Source: a virus. From it: a DNA stretch of 64,000 nucleotides. The stretch lies in the IMG/VR virus record IMGVR_UViG_3300045952_000362, positions 1 through 64,000 of that record, one strand, 5' to 3'. Position numbers and translations under genes: made by a program. Positions 48,534-56,998 of this stretch are shown here, in pieces. The notes under the pieces were generated by a model that was not told where the DNA came from, ran no database searches, and was given only the letters and a program-made list of their open reading frames with translations. The number at the start of each line of letters is the position of its first letter. Positions within the stretch are counted from its first letter, which is position 1.

Positions 48534-49565
48534 TTACTTCTTCGCCTTCTTCTTGCCCTTGTCCGCCGTCTTCGCCGTTTTCTTCTTCGGCTCATCCGGC
48601 GTGTCGAGCACTTCGAGGATGCGATCCGCCGGCAGCTTCACCTTCTTGCCGTCTTCGGTCGTGACCTTGATAGCGTTCTCGTCTTCGAAGATCTCGGTGA
48701 CCTCACCGATCTTCTTGCCATCCTTGGTCTTGACCCGGACACGCGACCCGACGGACAGCGCGACGGATTCGGAGTCGTCCTCTTCTTCGTCGTCGGACTC
48801 CTCTTCGTCTTCGCTCTCCTCGTCGTCTTCCTCTTCGTCGTCGGATTCTTCTTCCTCATCCGACTCCTCGTCCTCGTCTTCCTCCTCGTCTTCTTCGGCC
48901 GCCTTCTTCTTCGCAGCCTTGCCCTTTTTCTTCTTGGGCTCGTCCTCTTCCTCGTCCTCCTCTTCCGCATCTTCCTCCTCGTCGTCGTCGTCGGACTCTT
49001 CCTCCTCGTCGTCCGACTCCTCCTCGGATTCGTCACCGTCTTCTTCCTCGTCGTCCTCCTCCTCGGCCGACTCGGCGTCCTCGACTTCGTCTTCATCGAG
49101 CAGACGGTTGATGCGCACGTTCTGGAAGTCGCCGTTGGTGACGAGCTTGATGCGGCAGACCGGCTTCTCCTTCTCGACTTCCTTCATGATGTTCGGGATG
49201 TCGGCTTCGAAGTCGTCGATCTGTGCGATGTCAAAGCCCATCGCCCGCAGATCGCGCAGGAAGTACGTCCAGCCGTCCTCGTTCACCAGACGCTGGAATG
49301 CCTTCTTGGTCTTGCCACGGTACTCGCCCTCGAGGAACTTCCACGAGGTGACGGCCTGCATGTTGCCGGCACTGCTGGGCGCGATCTCGAGCTTCGTGGC
49401 ACGGGCGACGTACGACCCGTCCTCGAACTCCTCGAACCCCTTCGACGCATTGCTCGCAACGGTCTCGCGGAACTTGTTGGCCTTCTTGAGGAAGTCCTTC
49501 AGGTTCACCTTCTTGCCCTTGCCGTCGCCCTTGCTCTTCTGCTCTTTCGGTGCTTTCTTCGCCAC
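48534..49565 (-). CDS. SSB-like protein with a very long acidic tract and C-terminal SH3/KOW-like domain
   Basis: 343 residues. N-terminal 150 residues: basic leader, then DGSYVARATKLEIAPSSAGN and MQAVTSWKFLEGEYRGKTKK, resembling DUF669-type phage ssDNA-binding proteins. Residues about 158-270 are almost only Glu/Asp/Ser, broken by one Lys-rich patch (KKKKGKAAKKKAA). Residues 272-320 (VGSRVRVKTKDGKKIGEVTE) look like a small KOW/SH3 barrel, followed by a Lys-rich tail. SSBs usually end in a short acidic tip; this one has a central acidic tract of over 100 residues. Confidence 0.7.
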   Translation of the reverse strand: MAKKAPKEQKSKGDGKGKKVNLKDFLKKANKFRETVASNASKGFEEFEDGSYVARATKLEIAPSSAGNMQAVTSWKFLEGEYRGKTKKAFQRLVNEDGWTYFLRDLRAMGFDIAQIDDFEADIPNIMKEVEKEKPVCRIKLVTNGDFQNVRINRLLDEDEVEDAESAEEEDDEEEDGDESEEESDDEEEESDDDDEEEDAEEEDEEEDEPKKKKGKAAKKKAAEEDEEEDEDEESDEEEESDDEEEDDEESEDEEESDDEEEDDSESVALSVGSRVRVKTKDGKKIGEVTEIFEDENAIKVTTEDGKKVKLPADRILEVLDTPDEPKKKTAKTADKGKKKAKK

Positions 49566-49602
49566 GTTGCTCTCCTAGGGTAAATGGACTTGAGGGTCCG
49601 TC

Positions 49603-50565
49603 CTACTTCTTCAGCTTGAATGTCGTTTTCTTCTTGTCGCTCTTCGTGCGTCGCCGATCCTCTTCGACGACATCCTCCTCCGTAGTCGGCTCGTACCGAT
49701 TGTGAAACGCGTCGTTGAAGTTCTTCCACGCCTCGGCGGCCGAGTGCCCCATGTCGATATTCTTGAGGCGTCGACCGTCTGGTGTGCGGAAACGATTCTC
49801 GAACCGGTGCCCGGCCGCCAAGTGCTCGTCGCCAGCGACAGTGAGCACCCGACGGTCGTCGTCGTACTGGTAACACGCGTAGATGTCGATCATCGGTTCG
49901 ACCACCTCGCGCATCTGCTTCGGCATCGTCGGCATGATGCGGTCGTACTCGCCGCCCTCCCGACGGCGAATGCCCTGCTCGTTCGCGTGCGACAGCAGCA
50001 CGACCCCCTTGCCGGTCTGCGTCAACGCGTTCATGAAGTCGGAGAGCTTCCGTCGGCACTCCGACCACCCCTTGCCCCACTCCGCATCGCCGAGCGCGTC
50101 CACCCCCAGGTCCAAGCAGGTGGCGACCTCGGCCAATCGATACAACAGATCGACCGTATCGATCGTGACGGTGCGGAACGACTTGTCCTTCTTCAACGCC
50201 CGCAGTACCCGTTCGGCTTTGAGCCACGTCTTCAGGTCCTCTTTGACCAGACGCAGTCCACGGTAGCCAACCTCGGTCGCGAGGTTCAGGTTCTTCGGGG
50301 CGTGCGACAGCATGCTTGTCTTGCCGATCTTCCGGTAGCCGTAGATCAGCACGAGGCAGTCTGACAGGTTGTCGACCGGCTCCGTGACGGACGACGGCAG
50401 CTTGTACGGACCACTGTCCTCGCCCCCGTCTTCGGTGCCGTGCTTCTTTTTCTTGGTCAACACCTTCTCGGTGCGACCGCCTTTTTCTTTCCTCACCACC
50501 GCCACGTTGTCCTCCTCGGCGAGCGCATCGGCCCACCCTGTTTCGATGTAATCTTCCGCTGCCAC
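49603..50565 (-). CDS. RecA-like ATPase (AAA_24/Sak4 type)
   Basis: 320 residues from the GTG at 50565. Walker A GYRKIGKT at 76-83 in LVLIYGYRKIGKTSMLSHAP; Walker B FRTVTIDTVDLLYRLAE; then GKGVVLLSHANEQ as the third strand motif. Such proteins act as phage single-strand annealing or recombination ATPases and sit beside an SSB gene, as here. N- and C-termini are charged tails. Confidence 0.82.
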   Translation of the reverse strand: MAAEDYIETGWADALAEEDNVAVVRKEKGGRTEKVLTKKKKHGTEDGGEDSGPYKLPSSVTEPVDNLSDCLVLIYGYRKIGKTSMLSHAPKNLNLATEVGYRGLRLVKEDLKTWLKAERVLRALKKDKSFRTVTIDTVDLLYRLAEVATCLDLGVDALGDAEWGKGWSECRRKLSDFMNALTQTGKGVVLLSHANEQGIRRREGGEYDRIMPTMPKQMREVVEPMIDIYACYQYDDDRRVLTVAGDEHLAAGHRFENRFRTPDGRRLKNIDMGHSAAEAWKNFNDAFHNRYEPTTEEDVVEEDRRRTKSDKKKTTFKLKK

Positions 50566-50566
50566 G

Positions 50567-51880
50567 TTACCGACGAGGCCGCAACATGCGACCACGACGT
50601 CGCTGCTGCACTTCGTCCTCCGACTCAAGACCGTACGCCACGCCGGTCTCATACAAGAGATCGTGCGGGTAGGTGCCGTTGGTAGCGATCCATTCGATCG
50701 CGCCTCCGCGCATCGCCTCGGGCGTCAACACCCAGAACGGCATCTGACGCGCCGTGTGCTGTCGCGGCAGTTTGTCCACGGGCCGATACTCGTGATACAG
50801 GTAGCTCGGCTCCGTCTCGGTCGAGACCCCGTGGATGGGATGGTCCTTCGGGTTCTCGCAGTTGGCGCAGCGCTCGTACGGGTTCGGCCACTTGCCGTCC
50901 GCGGGCCAGCTCTCGAGACCGGCGAAGGCCGCACGCTTCTGCATGTCGCTGTGCGACCCGAGGTAGCGCCCGAAGATCGGCGGGCACTTCATGTTGACCT
51001 CGCGTTGCATAAGCTGGGCCACGCAGTTCACTTCCCAGTCCATGATGTGCTCGAGACGGTTGCCCAGCACCCCTTTGAGCGCGACGTAGTTGTAGTCGCA
51101 GTGGATGTAGGTCTGCGTGCCCATCCACAGGACTCGTCGCGCATCCTGCCACGGAATGCCGGCATCGACCAACGCCGCGTACAACGCCTTGCCCTCGTCC
51201 AGATAGGCTTGGATGGCGCCACGTAAATCGTTGGCCCGGTCCTGCTGGTTGATGAACGACTCGATCGGCGTCCAGTCGGAGATGCAGACCTCGCGGCCGG
51301 TGACCACGGTGGGGTAAGGACCGCCGGGGCCTTCCGGGATACGGGCCGCCCCACGCTTCGCCTCGTCGGCCTCACAGGCGCGTGTAATGGTTTCTGGCAT
51401 GGTCCAACGCCGGTGCCGCCAATCGTTGTCGCGGCCCCCGTGTTGCATGAACCCGGCCCCGACCCGTGTGCGCACGATCTGGTGGGTCTCGGCACGGCTG
51501 CACCCGTCGACGCAGAACGAGAACGTGAACCGTTCCAGTGCCTGCTGCAACGTCTTCCCGGCGAAGCACATCTCGACGTAGGCTTGCTGGTCCGGCTCGA
51601 GACGGCACCAGCCCGTCTTATGCTCCCAGGAGTTGATATGCTTGACGTGCTCCAGGTAGCCGCCATTGAACCCGCACGCACGATCGACCGTGCGGCTCGG
51701 GTCGTCTCCCCAGTTGCTGACGAGCGAATCGTACAGCGACGGGAACATGTTGGTCTCGATCTGCGGCCAGTTGTCCAGTGTCACCACAAGCGACTCCGGC
51801 CCGCGGACCACGTCCGTGGACGGCATCTCGCCGGTGTGGACCGCATGGGGGCGGTGTTTGGCATCTGCGTAATCGGGCAT
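50567..51880 (-). CDS. ThyX-like (flavin-dependent thymidylate synthase family) protein, divergent
   Basis: 437 residues from the ATG at 51880. The ThyX core is at about 100-330: YVEMCFAGKTLQQALERFTF, SRAETHQIVRTRVGAGFMQH, then GIPWQDARRVLWMGTQTYIH and NRLEHIMDWEVNCVAQLMQR. The signature RHR is RTR (137-139) and the following serine spacing differs, so normal dUMP methylation is uncertain. It is twice the usual length, with a C-terminal domain (CANCENPKDHPIHG, a possible metal site). It may act on another deoxynucleotide. Neighbours include a FAD enzyme and a MazG-HAD fusion. Confidence 0.7.
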   Translation of the reverse strand: MPDYADAKHRPHAVHTGEMPSTDVVRGPESLVVTLDNWPQIETNMFPSLYDSLVSNWGDDPSRTVDRACGFNGGYLEHVKHINSWEHKTGWCRLEPDQQAYVEMCFAGKTLQQALERFTFSFCVDGCSRAETHQIVRTRVGAGFMQHGGRDNDWRHRRWTMPETITRACEADEAKRGAARIPEGPGGPYPTVVTGREVCISDWTPIESFINQQDRANDLRGAIQAYLDEGKALYAALVDAGIPWQDARRVLWMGTQTYIHCDYNYVALKGVLGNRLEHIMDWEVNCVAQLMQREVNMKCPPIFGRYLGSHSDMQKRAAFAGLESWPADGKWPNPYERCANCENPKDHPIHGVSTETEPSYLYHEYRPVDKLPRQHTARQMPFWVLTPEAMRGGAIEWIATNGTYPHDLLYETGVAYGLESEDEVQQRRRGRMLRPRR

Positions 51881-51890
51881 GGTGGGTCTC

Positions 51891-52871
51891 CTACTCCTTC
51901 TCGTTGAAACGCAACTCGCCGAGGGTACGGACGAGTGTGAACGGTTGAATCTGCTCCGGTGTAAGTCCGAGTGTGGTCTCCCGCCGAAGCAGATAACACG
52001 GGATACCGAGGCGAGCGAACCCAGCCAAGTGGTTGGGGTCATCGTCGACGACGAGCTTGATCTGATGGTGCACGTTGTCCTGCAACATGCGCTCCGTTTT
52101 GTTGGACGCCCACCACAGATAGTCGAACGGGAGTTTGTGATCCTGCAGCCACAGCAACGTGTCCGTGTACAGGTTCGGGTATTGGTCGATGGGACGAGAC
52201 GTGAGCAGGATGATCTTCAACCCCTGCTCGCGCAAGTGTCCGAGGAACGCGGCCGCATCGTCGAATGCCGGCAGCTGTCGCTTGGCCCCGGAGACCCGGA
52301 ACTCGTGTTTGATGTTCTGCCAATCGCTCTCGTCCAGTTCGAGTGCGTCTCCGTTGATCCACAGCGCATCCCGCTCCACGTTGTCGATGCGTCGCAACAG
52401 TTTCCGTTGGTAGGGGAACTTCGACCGAAGATACGCGCACATGCCGCCGATAAAGTTGCACAGCACTTGGTCGATGTCCACGACCGCGCACGGCCCCGTC
52501 AACTGTCCCGACCACTCCTCGGAGTAGCGCTGGCGCACCACCGCGGTCTTCCGCCAGTAGGCTTCGATAGCCCGCTCCGGAGTGAACCCGTGGATCTGCA
52601 GCAACGACATCACACACTTCAGGATGTCCGCGAGCTCGTCGTCGAGATGCGCTTGGTTGTCCCGGATGGCGGGCCGTCGATGCTTCTTCCATTTCATGGC
52701 GCGCAGGAGCTCGTGCAACTCTGACTCCGTGTTCAGCACGAACTCGCTAGTCTGGGCCGCCAGCTCCTCGGTGTTCTTGGGCTGCTGCCGGAACAGCGTA
52801 TTGAACGCCCGCTGGTCCTCCCAGATGTCGCGCAGGGCCTTGCCCAGCATGGCGTCGTCCATCGTCGGCAT
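51891..52871 (-). CDS. MazG-like NTP pyrophosphohydrolase fused to HAD-family phosphatase
   Basis: 326 residues from the ATG at 52871. Residues 1-120 are an all-alpha NTP pyrophosphohydrolase: ESELHELLRAM (Glu49, Glu51, Glu54) and DDELADILK (78-83) form the metal site. Residues 128-326 are a HAD phosphatase: VVDIDQVLCNF with nucleophile Asp132 and Asp134, ILLTSRP (Thr224), Lys258, VVDDDPNHLAGF (Asp276-278). Such a fusion could convert a dNTP to dNMP and then to nucleoside, or clear damaged or host nucleotides. Coupled to the FAD enzyme gene in TGATG form. Confidence 0.82.
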   Translation of the reverse strand: MPTMDDAMLGKALRDIWEDQRAFNTLFRQQPKNTEELAAQTSEFVLNTESELHELLRAMKWKKHRRPAIRDNQAHLDDELADILKCVMSLLQIHGFTPERAIEAYWRKTAVVRQRYSEEWSGQLTGPCAVVDIDQVLCNFIGGMCAYLRSKFPYQRKLLRRIDNVERDALWINGDALELDESDWQNIKHEFRVSGAKRQLPAFDDAAAFLGHLREQGLKIILLTSRPIDQYPNLYTDTLLWLQDHKLPFDYLWWASNKTERMLQDNVHHQIKLVVDDDPNHLAGFARLGIPCYLLRRETTLGLTPEQIQPFTLVRTLGELRFNEKE

Positions 52872-53782
52872 CACATCACACCCCCACGCGACTCGTAGAC
52901 CGAGATGTGTCGGGACATCGCCCACGTCCGCACCGCCCGGTAGGACTCGTGCGCCAGTTCGTCGGTGCGCCACCGGGCGAAGCGTCCGAACATGAAGATG
53001 TCGAAGATCTCCAGCGACGCGATGCTGGTCTCCGTGTGCTCGTTGGGGTAGATCTTGCCGGGCACTACGCCGAAGCCTTCGACCCCGAATGCGTTGCGGT
53101 CCAACGACTCGCGAAAGCATTTCCCCTCGCGCCACGTCTCTCGGTACCACGGCACCTTCGGGTTCGAAATGTAGTTGACCCGCATGCCGTTGTTCCACAT
53201 CGACGGGTGCTGCGCCTTCCACCACGGCAGTTCGCTGGTGTGGAAGAAGATGGGCCGGTAGCGCAACGTGTTCGCCATCGCGTCGTAGGCCCCGTGGCGC
53301 ATCAGCCGCAGGAACGCGTAGAGGGGAATGGTGGACAGCAGGTAGTCGTAGTGCTCCTGTCGGCCGCCCGCCATCAACAGCGTGCGCGTGTGTCCGTCGA
53401 TGCATTTGATCTTCTGGTCGTACTCCACCCGGTCCGGCGGCAGGGTCACCGAGTACCCTCTCATGCGACGTGAAAACTGCGCTCGCCAGTCGCCCCCGTC
53501 AAGTTCTTTCCCCACGCGGGCCTTGTAGCGGGCTACACGTTCGTCGGTCGCGGTGCGTCCGTCGACCAGTGTCGTGACGTTGAACTCCTCGTGCTCGTCT
53601 GGCGAGAATCCCTGCAACGGTTCCCACAGGTACTGCGGCCCGAGCATGCGGGAGCTGACCGTCGGTGCCTCCTTTCGCCAATCGAACACACGTGCCGACG
53701 GCAGCACGCTGTGGATGAGGCGGCCGAGGAATCCTCCGCCGACGATAATGATACGTGGATGCGCCGCTCGTAGGGTGGTCAT
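52871..53782 (-). CDS. FAD-binding oxidoreductase or mutase-like protein
   Basis: 303 residues from the ATG at 53782. N-terminal Rossmann dinucleotide motif PRIIIVGGGFLGRLIHSV; later YDYLLSTIPLYAFLRL, typical of the amine-oxidase/UDP-galactopyranose-mutase superfamily. It lacks some length relative to full enzymes (usually 370 or more residues). Located between a ThyX-like gene and a Cas4-like nuclease gene. Substrate is unknown; a sugar-nucleotide or a modified base are both possible. Confidence 0.65.
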   Translation of the reverse strand: MTTLRAAHPRIIIVGGGFLGRLIHSVLPSARVFDWRKEAPTVSSRMLGPQYLWEPLQGFSPDEHEEFNVTTLVDGRTATDERVARYKARVGKELDGGDWRAQFSRRMRGYSVTLPPDRVEYDQKIKCIDGHTRTLLMAGGRQEHYDYLLSTIPLYAFLRLMRHGAYDAMANTLRYRPIFFHTSELPWWKAQHPSMWNNGMRVNYISNPKVPWYRETWREGKCFRESLDRNAFGVEGFGVVPGKIYPNEHTETSIASLEIFDIFMFGRFARWRTDELAHESYRAVRTWAMSRHISVYESRGGVM

Positions 53783-53784
53783 CG

Positions 53785-54822
53785 TTATACGTCCTCCAAC
53801 TCTCTGAACACTGTCTTCCGTTTTGCATGGCGACTGAAATCGCCGTTGGCACAGATGGGAAGGAACCCACACGTGCCGTATTTGTTCTCGCAGTGGTTGT
53901 CGTTGTCGTAGTGCGGGGCCTCCCCTCGGAACCACTTGATGAAATCCTCGAGCACCGCATCGCGCTTCTTCAACTCGCGTGCGAGATCCTTCTTGTCGAT
54001 GGACATCTTCAGCCGAATGAAATAGTGCTCCGGTCGCTTCGACACGTCCGCTGCCACACGGGCCGCGAACACCGGCAACGACTCCCCCTTCTTCGGCGCG
54101 AGGTTTGGTTTCCGTACGATGTTGTAGAGCACACCCCCCGGCGTCTTGTTCTCCATCGCGAGGATAGCGCCGAGATACATATTGACTTGGATGTTGCGCG
54201 GCAGGACATCCACCAGATTGGATTCACCCTGCTCGCCCAGACGTGACTTGGTCTTTGTCTCCAGCAGCCACGTACGGTTGTCCTTGTCGGGATTGAATCG
54301 TCCGTCCATCTTGCCTCGGAAGAAGGTGTTCAGCCATCCGAAGACCGTGGTGGGGACTTTGAACTGGTGCTCCAAGGACAACCACTTCACTTTCGTGAGG
54401 TCCTTGTGCCAGTAGGAGAAGTATACAGGCAGGATGGCGTTGGCCAAGAGGATGCACATGTCCAACGCTTGCAACGTCTCGGGGGCCGCCTTGGGGTTTT
54501 CTGCGCGCCACTGCTTCTCGATACGCAGCGTCACCTTCTTGATGTCCTCGCGTTTGGGGAGCGAAGTCAACTTGCGCTCTTGGATCTGGGTGTAGAAGAT
54601 CTCGAGCGCTGCGTGGATCACCGTGCCGAAGATCGAGCTCGGGCCCACGCGAGTGTCTGTCCATCCCAGCAACGATAGCCGGGCCGCCTCTCGGCAGTTC
54701 TTGAACGTCTGCAACAACCCCTGCGTCACGCCGTCGCGCTCGGGGTTATAGAACGCGGGGTCGATGCCGTGGGGGTTCGCCGGGGGCACCACGGTCCTTG
54801 GTTTGACCAGCTTCAGTTTCAT
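53785..54822 (-). CDS. Cas4/RecB-like PD-(D/E)XK exonuclease with iron-sulfur cysteines
   Basis: 345 residues. Nuclease core: His70 (FGTVIHAALE), Asp173 (FRGKMDGRF), Glu188-x-Lys190 (LLETKTKSR). Cluster cysteines: Cys43 (FKNCREAAR) plus a C-terminal CENKYGTCGFLPIC. This arrangement is that of phage Cas4-like 5-prime exonucleases used in recombination and DNA processing. It is not next to any CRISPR array. Confidence 0.85.
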   Translation of the reverse strand: MKLKLVKPRTVVPPANPHGIDPAFYNPERDGVTQGLLQTFKNCREAARLSLLGWTDTRVGPSSIFGTVIHAALEIFYTQIQERKLTSLPKREDIKKVTLRIEKQWRAENPKAAPETLQALDMCILLANAILPVYFSYWHKDLTKVKWLSLEHQFKVPTTVFGWLNTFFRGKMDGRFNPDKDNRTWLLETKTKSRLGEQGESNLVDVLPRNIQVNMYLGAILAMENKTPGGVLYNIVRKPNLAPKKGESLPVFAARVAADVSKRPEHYFIRLKMSIDKKDLARELKKRDAVLEDFIKWFRGEAPHYDNDNHCENKYGTCGFLPICANGDFSRHAKRKTVFRELEDV

Positions 54823-54992
54823 TACCCGTTCTCCGGATTCCGACGTGCGGCTTTCTCGCGCGCCTGACGCAGCATGTCCTTGGCCGTGGCGTAGTTGACC
54901 TTGAACACCTTCTGGATTTCCGAGATCGCATCACCGTCATGCTCGACGGCATTCGCGATCGTGTTGATACGAATGGCCTCCGACTTCGTCAT
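54822..54992 (-). CDS. Small helix-turn-helix-like protein
   Basis: 56 residues from the ATG at 54992, with GAGGAGAAGCT upstream. The body (AISEIQKVFKVNYATAKDML) looks like a short helix-turn-helix with a basic tail. Probably DNA-binding. It overlaps its upstream neighbour by four bases. Confidence 0.5.
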   Translation of the reverse strand: MTKSEAIRINTIANAVEHDGDAISEIQKVFKVNYATAKDMLRQAREKAARRNPENG

Positions 54993-55735
54993 AGCTTCTC
55001 CTCGAAGAGGTCCAGCTGCCTGGACCGGTAGAATGTCATCGTTGTGCGGTGCACCAAGATCGCCACGTTCCTTCTTGTATCGCCTCGCTCCGCCCCGTCG
55101 CACAGCAGACACTTGGAGCACGTGGTGCGGTGTCCGCCTTCGTCGCTGGCAGGGCAGAGGGTCTCGTCGTGCATCAGAGCACTGTCGTCCGTGCGCACAC
55201 GGAACGTGCGGTAGCCCTTGGCCAATGCCTCACGCTGCTCCGCTTCGGTGTCCACGCTGGCCATGCAGATCTCGCGCATCTCGAGAGCGCACGTGCGCCA
55301 ATGGTGGGTGTAGGCGGTCCACCCCCGAGCCCGCCGCAGGAGTCCCCGCCACCAGTCGACCGGCACGGCTGCAGGGTCCCCATAGGCCCCAATGCGCAAC
55401 AGCCCGTCCCGCACGGCGTGCGACACCCGAGGCATGGCGGCCGCCGAGAGGTCCTCGTAACGCCCCGCCCGCCACGCCCGAAACACGGCGGCAGGGGCGT
55501 GGGCCACCGTCACGTAACAGGAACGCTGAAGGCCGTTAATGCCTCGGTGGGCGCAGTCCCCGCAGATCGCCCGGTCGTCGCCGTCGCGCACGGCCACCAG
55601 CGGATGCTTGTCGGTGCGGAGGATCCACAGCTGCGTCATGGGGCCGGTCTTCCGGTTGGCCGAGTCCTCGGTCGCAATGACCATAATGGTGGCTTCGGGA
55701 TCCAACAGCGATGCGCCGCGATACAAGATCTTCAT
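54989..55735 (-). CDS. Cysteine-rich conserved phage protein (DUF7227-like pattern)
   Basis: 248 residues from the ATG at 55735. Pattern RKTGPMTQLWILRTDKHPLV, ICGDCAHRGINGLQRSCYVT and a C-terminal CSKCLLCDG recur in a family I know only as phage proteins of unknown function. The N-terminal CxxC...C and the C-terminal pair suggest metal binding or a redox site. In other phages it also lies in replication regions. Confidence 0.55.
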   Translation of the reverse strand: MKILYRGASLLDPEATIMVIATEDSANRKTGPMTQLWILRTDKHPLVAVRDGDDRAICGDCAHRGINGLQRSCYVTVAHAPAAVFRAWRAGRYEDLSAAAMPRVSHAVRDGLLRIGAYGDPAAVPVDWWRGLLRRARGWTAYTHHWRTCALEMREICMASVDTEAEQREALAKGYRTFRVRTDDSALMHDETLCPASDEGGHRTTCSKCLLCDGAERGDTRRNVAILVHRTTMTFYRSRQLDLFEEKL

Positions 55736-56148
55736 GCCTCCTCCGGCCGGGGCGCAAACAGCCCACCATACTGCAACACGCGATCGAGACGGTTGCCCTC
55801 GGGCGTCCGCCATGCCAAGTGTTCCGGGTTCCAGCACCATGCGTTGATACATTCGACGTGGGCCGCCTCCAACCCTTCACGATCGGAGAGCGGCACTCCG
55901 TCAACCAACGACAGTGCCACACGCGCCACGTGCACCACGGGACTGTCTTGGTGCGGACCGAGCCACACCACCGGACGCGACGGCCCCTTCTTCTTGCCCC
56001 GGTGCACCTTCTGGGAGTGTGCTCCCACCCAGCGCCAGCATCCGTTGGGTTCAACGCGCAGATGCGCCCGCATCCGTTCGATGAGACCGCCCTTGCCGCG
56101 AATGCGCTTGAACGTTTCCTTCTGTTTCTTTCGTCCCCGGCGTTTCAT
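55732..56148 (-). CDS. HNH endonuclease
   Basis: 138 residues. CWRWVGAHS (zinc and beta strand), then the HNH core AAHVECINAWCWNPEHLAWR with the His-Asn-His order, followed by TPEGNRLDR. It could be a free-standing homing endonuclease or the packaging-associated HNH type, but it is far from the terminase. It overlaps the genes on both sides by four bases, so it is integrated in the operon. Confidence 0.8.
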   Translation of the reverse strand: MKRRGRKKQKETFKRIRGKGGLIERMRAHLRVEPNGCWRWVGAHSQKVHRGKKKGPSRPVVWLGPHQDSPVVHVARVALSLVDGVPLSDREGLEAAHVECINAWCWNPEHLAWRTPEGNRLDRVLQYGGLFAPRPEEA

Positions 56149-56513
56149 TCACCCCTCGAAAGATGGATGACGGGGATGCCGGCAGCACGCGCATACCGCA
56201 CAGTGGCCCACGTGCCGGAGCGAATGATTTCTTCGTCGGTCGCCGGTGCTGCGATCAGGATCTGTGAGGCGGCAACGATCTTCCGGTTCCGTCCAAGCGG
56301 ATCGCGACCAGCCGGAAAGCAAACGGCATCAACACGGGGGACAAAGAGTTTGACGAGCGATGCAGCCTGACGGTCGGCACCGATTGCTCCGCCGTGGTTG
56401 AACGTTTTTGTTCCACCAAGGATGGACCGGAGCAGCAGTCGGAGCTGCATCTTCTGCTCGTGCGACATCCCCTGCCTCGTGCCGGTGAACCCGACCGACT
56501 GAATGTAACGCAT
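56145..56513 (-). CDS. SLOG-family (DprA-like) nucleotide-binding protein
   Basis: 122 residues from the ATG at 56513. A single Rossmann-like domain: VGFTGTRQGMSHEQKMQLRL, FNHGGAIGADRQAASLVKLF, VCFPAGRDPLG, and a C-terminal TVRYARAAGIPVIHL. The GTR and GGAxGAD motifs are those of SLOG/YspA/DprA-like proteins that bind nucleotides or their derivatives. In a phage it may bind a signalling nucleotide or help recombination. Both are inference. Confidence 0.75.
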   Translation of the reverse strand: MRYIQSVGFTGTRQGMSHEQKMQLRLLLRSILGGTKTFNHGGAIGADRQAASLVKLFVPRVDAVCFPAGRDPLGRNRKIVAASQILIAAPATDEEIIRSGTWATVRYARAAGIPVIHLSRGE

Positions 56514-56998
56514 CAGAACCTCCCCTGCGCCCACATGCCGATACCCACAGCGTCCCACGCATCCTTCTCGATGCCGAGGTCGTCGCACTGCTTCCGTCCA
56601 AGCTTCCGCCGCAGCCGATCGATCACGATGGTCTTCGGCAGCTGCCCTTTCCACTGGCTCGGCTTCACCAATCGAAAGTCCTTCGCTTGGCAGGACATGA
56701 AGTCGCAACACATCACGCCCACGAGGAACACCAACGACTGCAGGTCGCCGGTCTGCCAGCCCATCGCACGCGAGACACTGCCTTGGAACTCCGGCATCTC
56801 GCACACCACACGCGCCCCTACGAGTCCGTGCACCTCTTGCACGAGCTCCTGGGAGAGTGCCATCGCTCGCTCCGGCAACGTGCCCTTGCGGGGTGCGCCC
56901 ACAAGGCCGACACGCACCAGCCGACTCCCGCGCCAGTAGGCGTAGCCGGTGCTGCCGAGTCCCGGGTCGATCGACATCAACACCTCACCGGGCGGCAT
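56513..56998 (-). CDS. RuvC-like Holliday junction resolvase
   Basis: 161 residues from the ATG at 56998, with GGAGGAGATCGCA upstream (a GTG at 57016 is the alternative). RNase H-fold catalytic acids: Asp11 (SIDPGLGSTGYAYW), Glu67 (VVCEMPEF) and the C-terminal DAWDAVGIGMW pair. It would resolve branched DNA before packaging. Start and stop overlap with the neighbours. Confidence 0.8.
   Translation of the reverse strand: MPPGEVLMSIDPGLGSTGYAYWRGSRLVRVGLVGAPRKGTLPERAMALSQELVQEVHGLVGARVVCEMPEFQGSVSRAMGWQTGDLQSLVFLVGVMCCDFMSCQAKDFRLVKPSQWKGQLPKTIVIDRLRRKLGRKQCDDLGIEKDAWDAVGIGMWAQGRF

Noticed and set aside
48740-49090. Tandem GAC/GAG-type DNA repeat as a CRISPR or satellite
   Set aside because: It is a coding low-complexity tract for Glu/Asp/Ser with irregular units and no spacers.
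48253-49578. Serine-rich 441-residue plus-strand ORF
   Set aside because: It is the antisense reading of the Glu/Asp tract in the SSB-like gene, which gives Ser runs.
53785-54822. Cas4-like gene as a sign of a CRISPR locus
   Set aside because: No repeat-spacer array or other cas gene is visible anywhere; Cas4-like nucleases are common in phage recombination modules.
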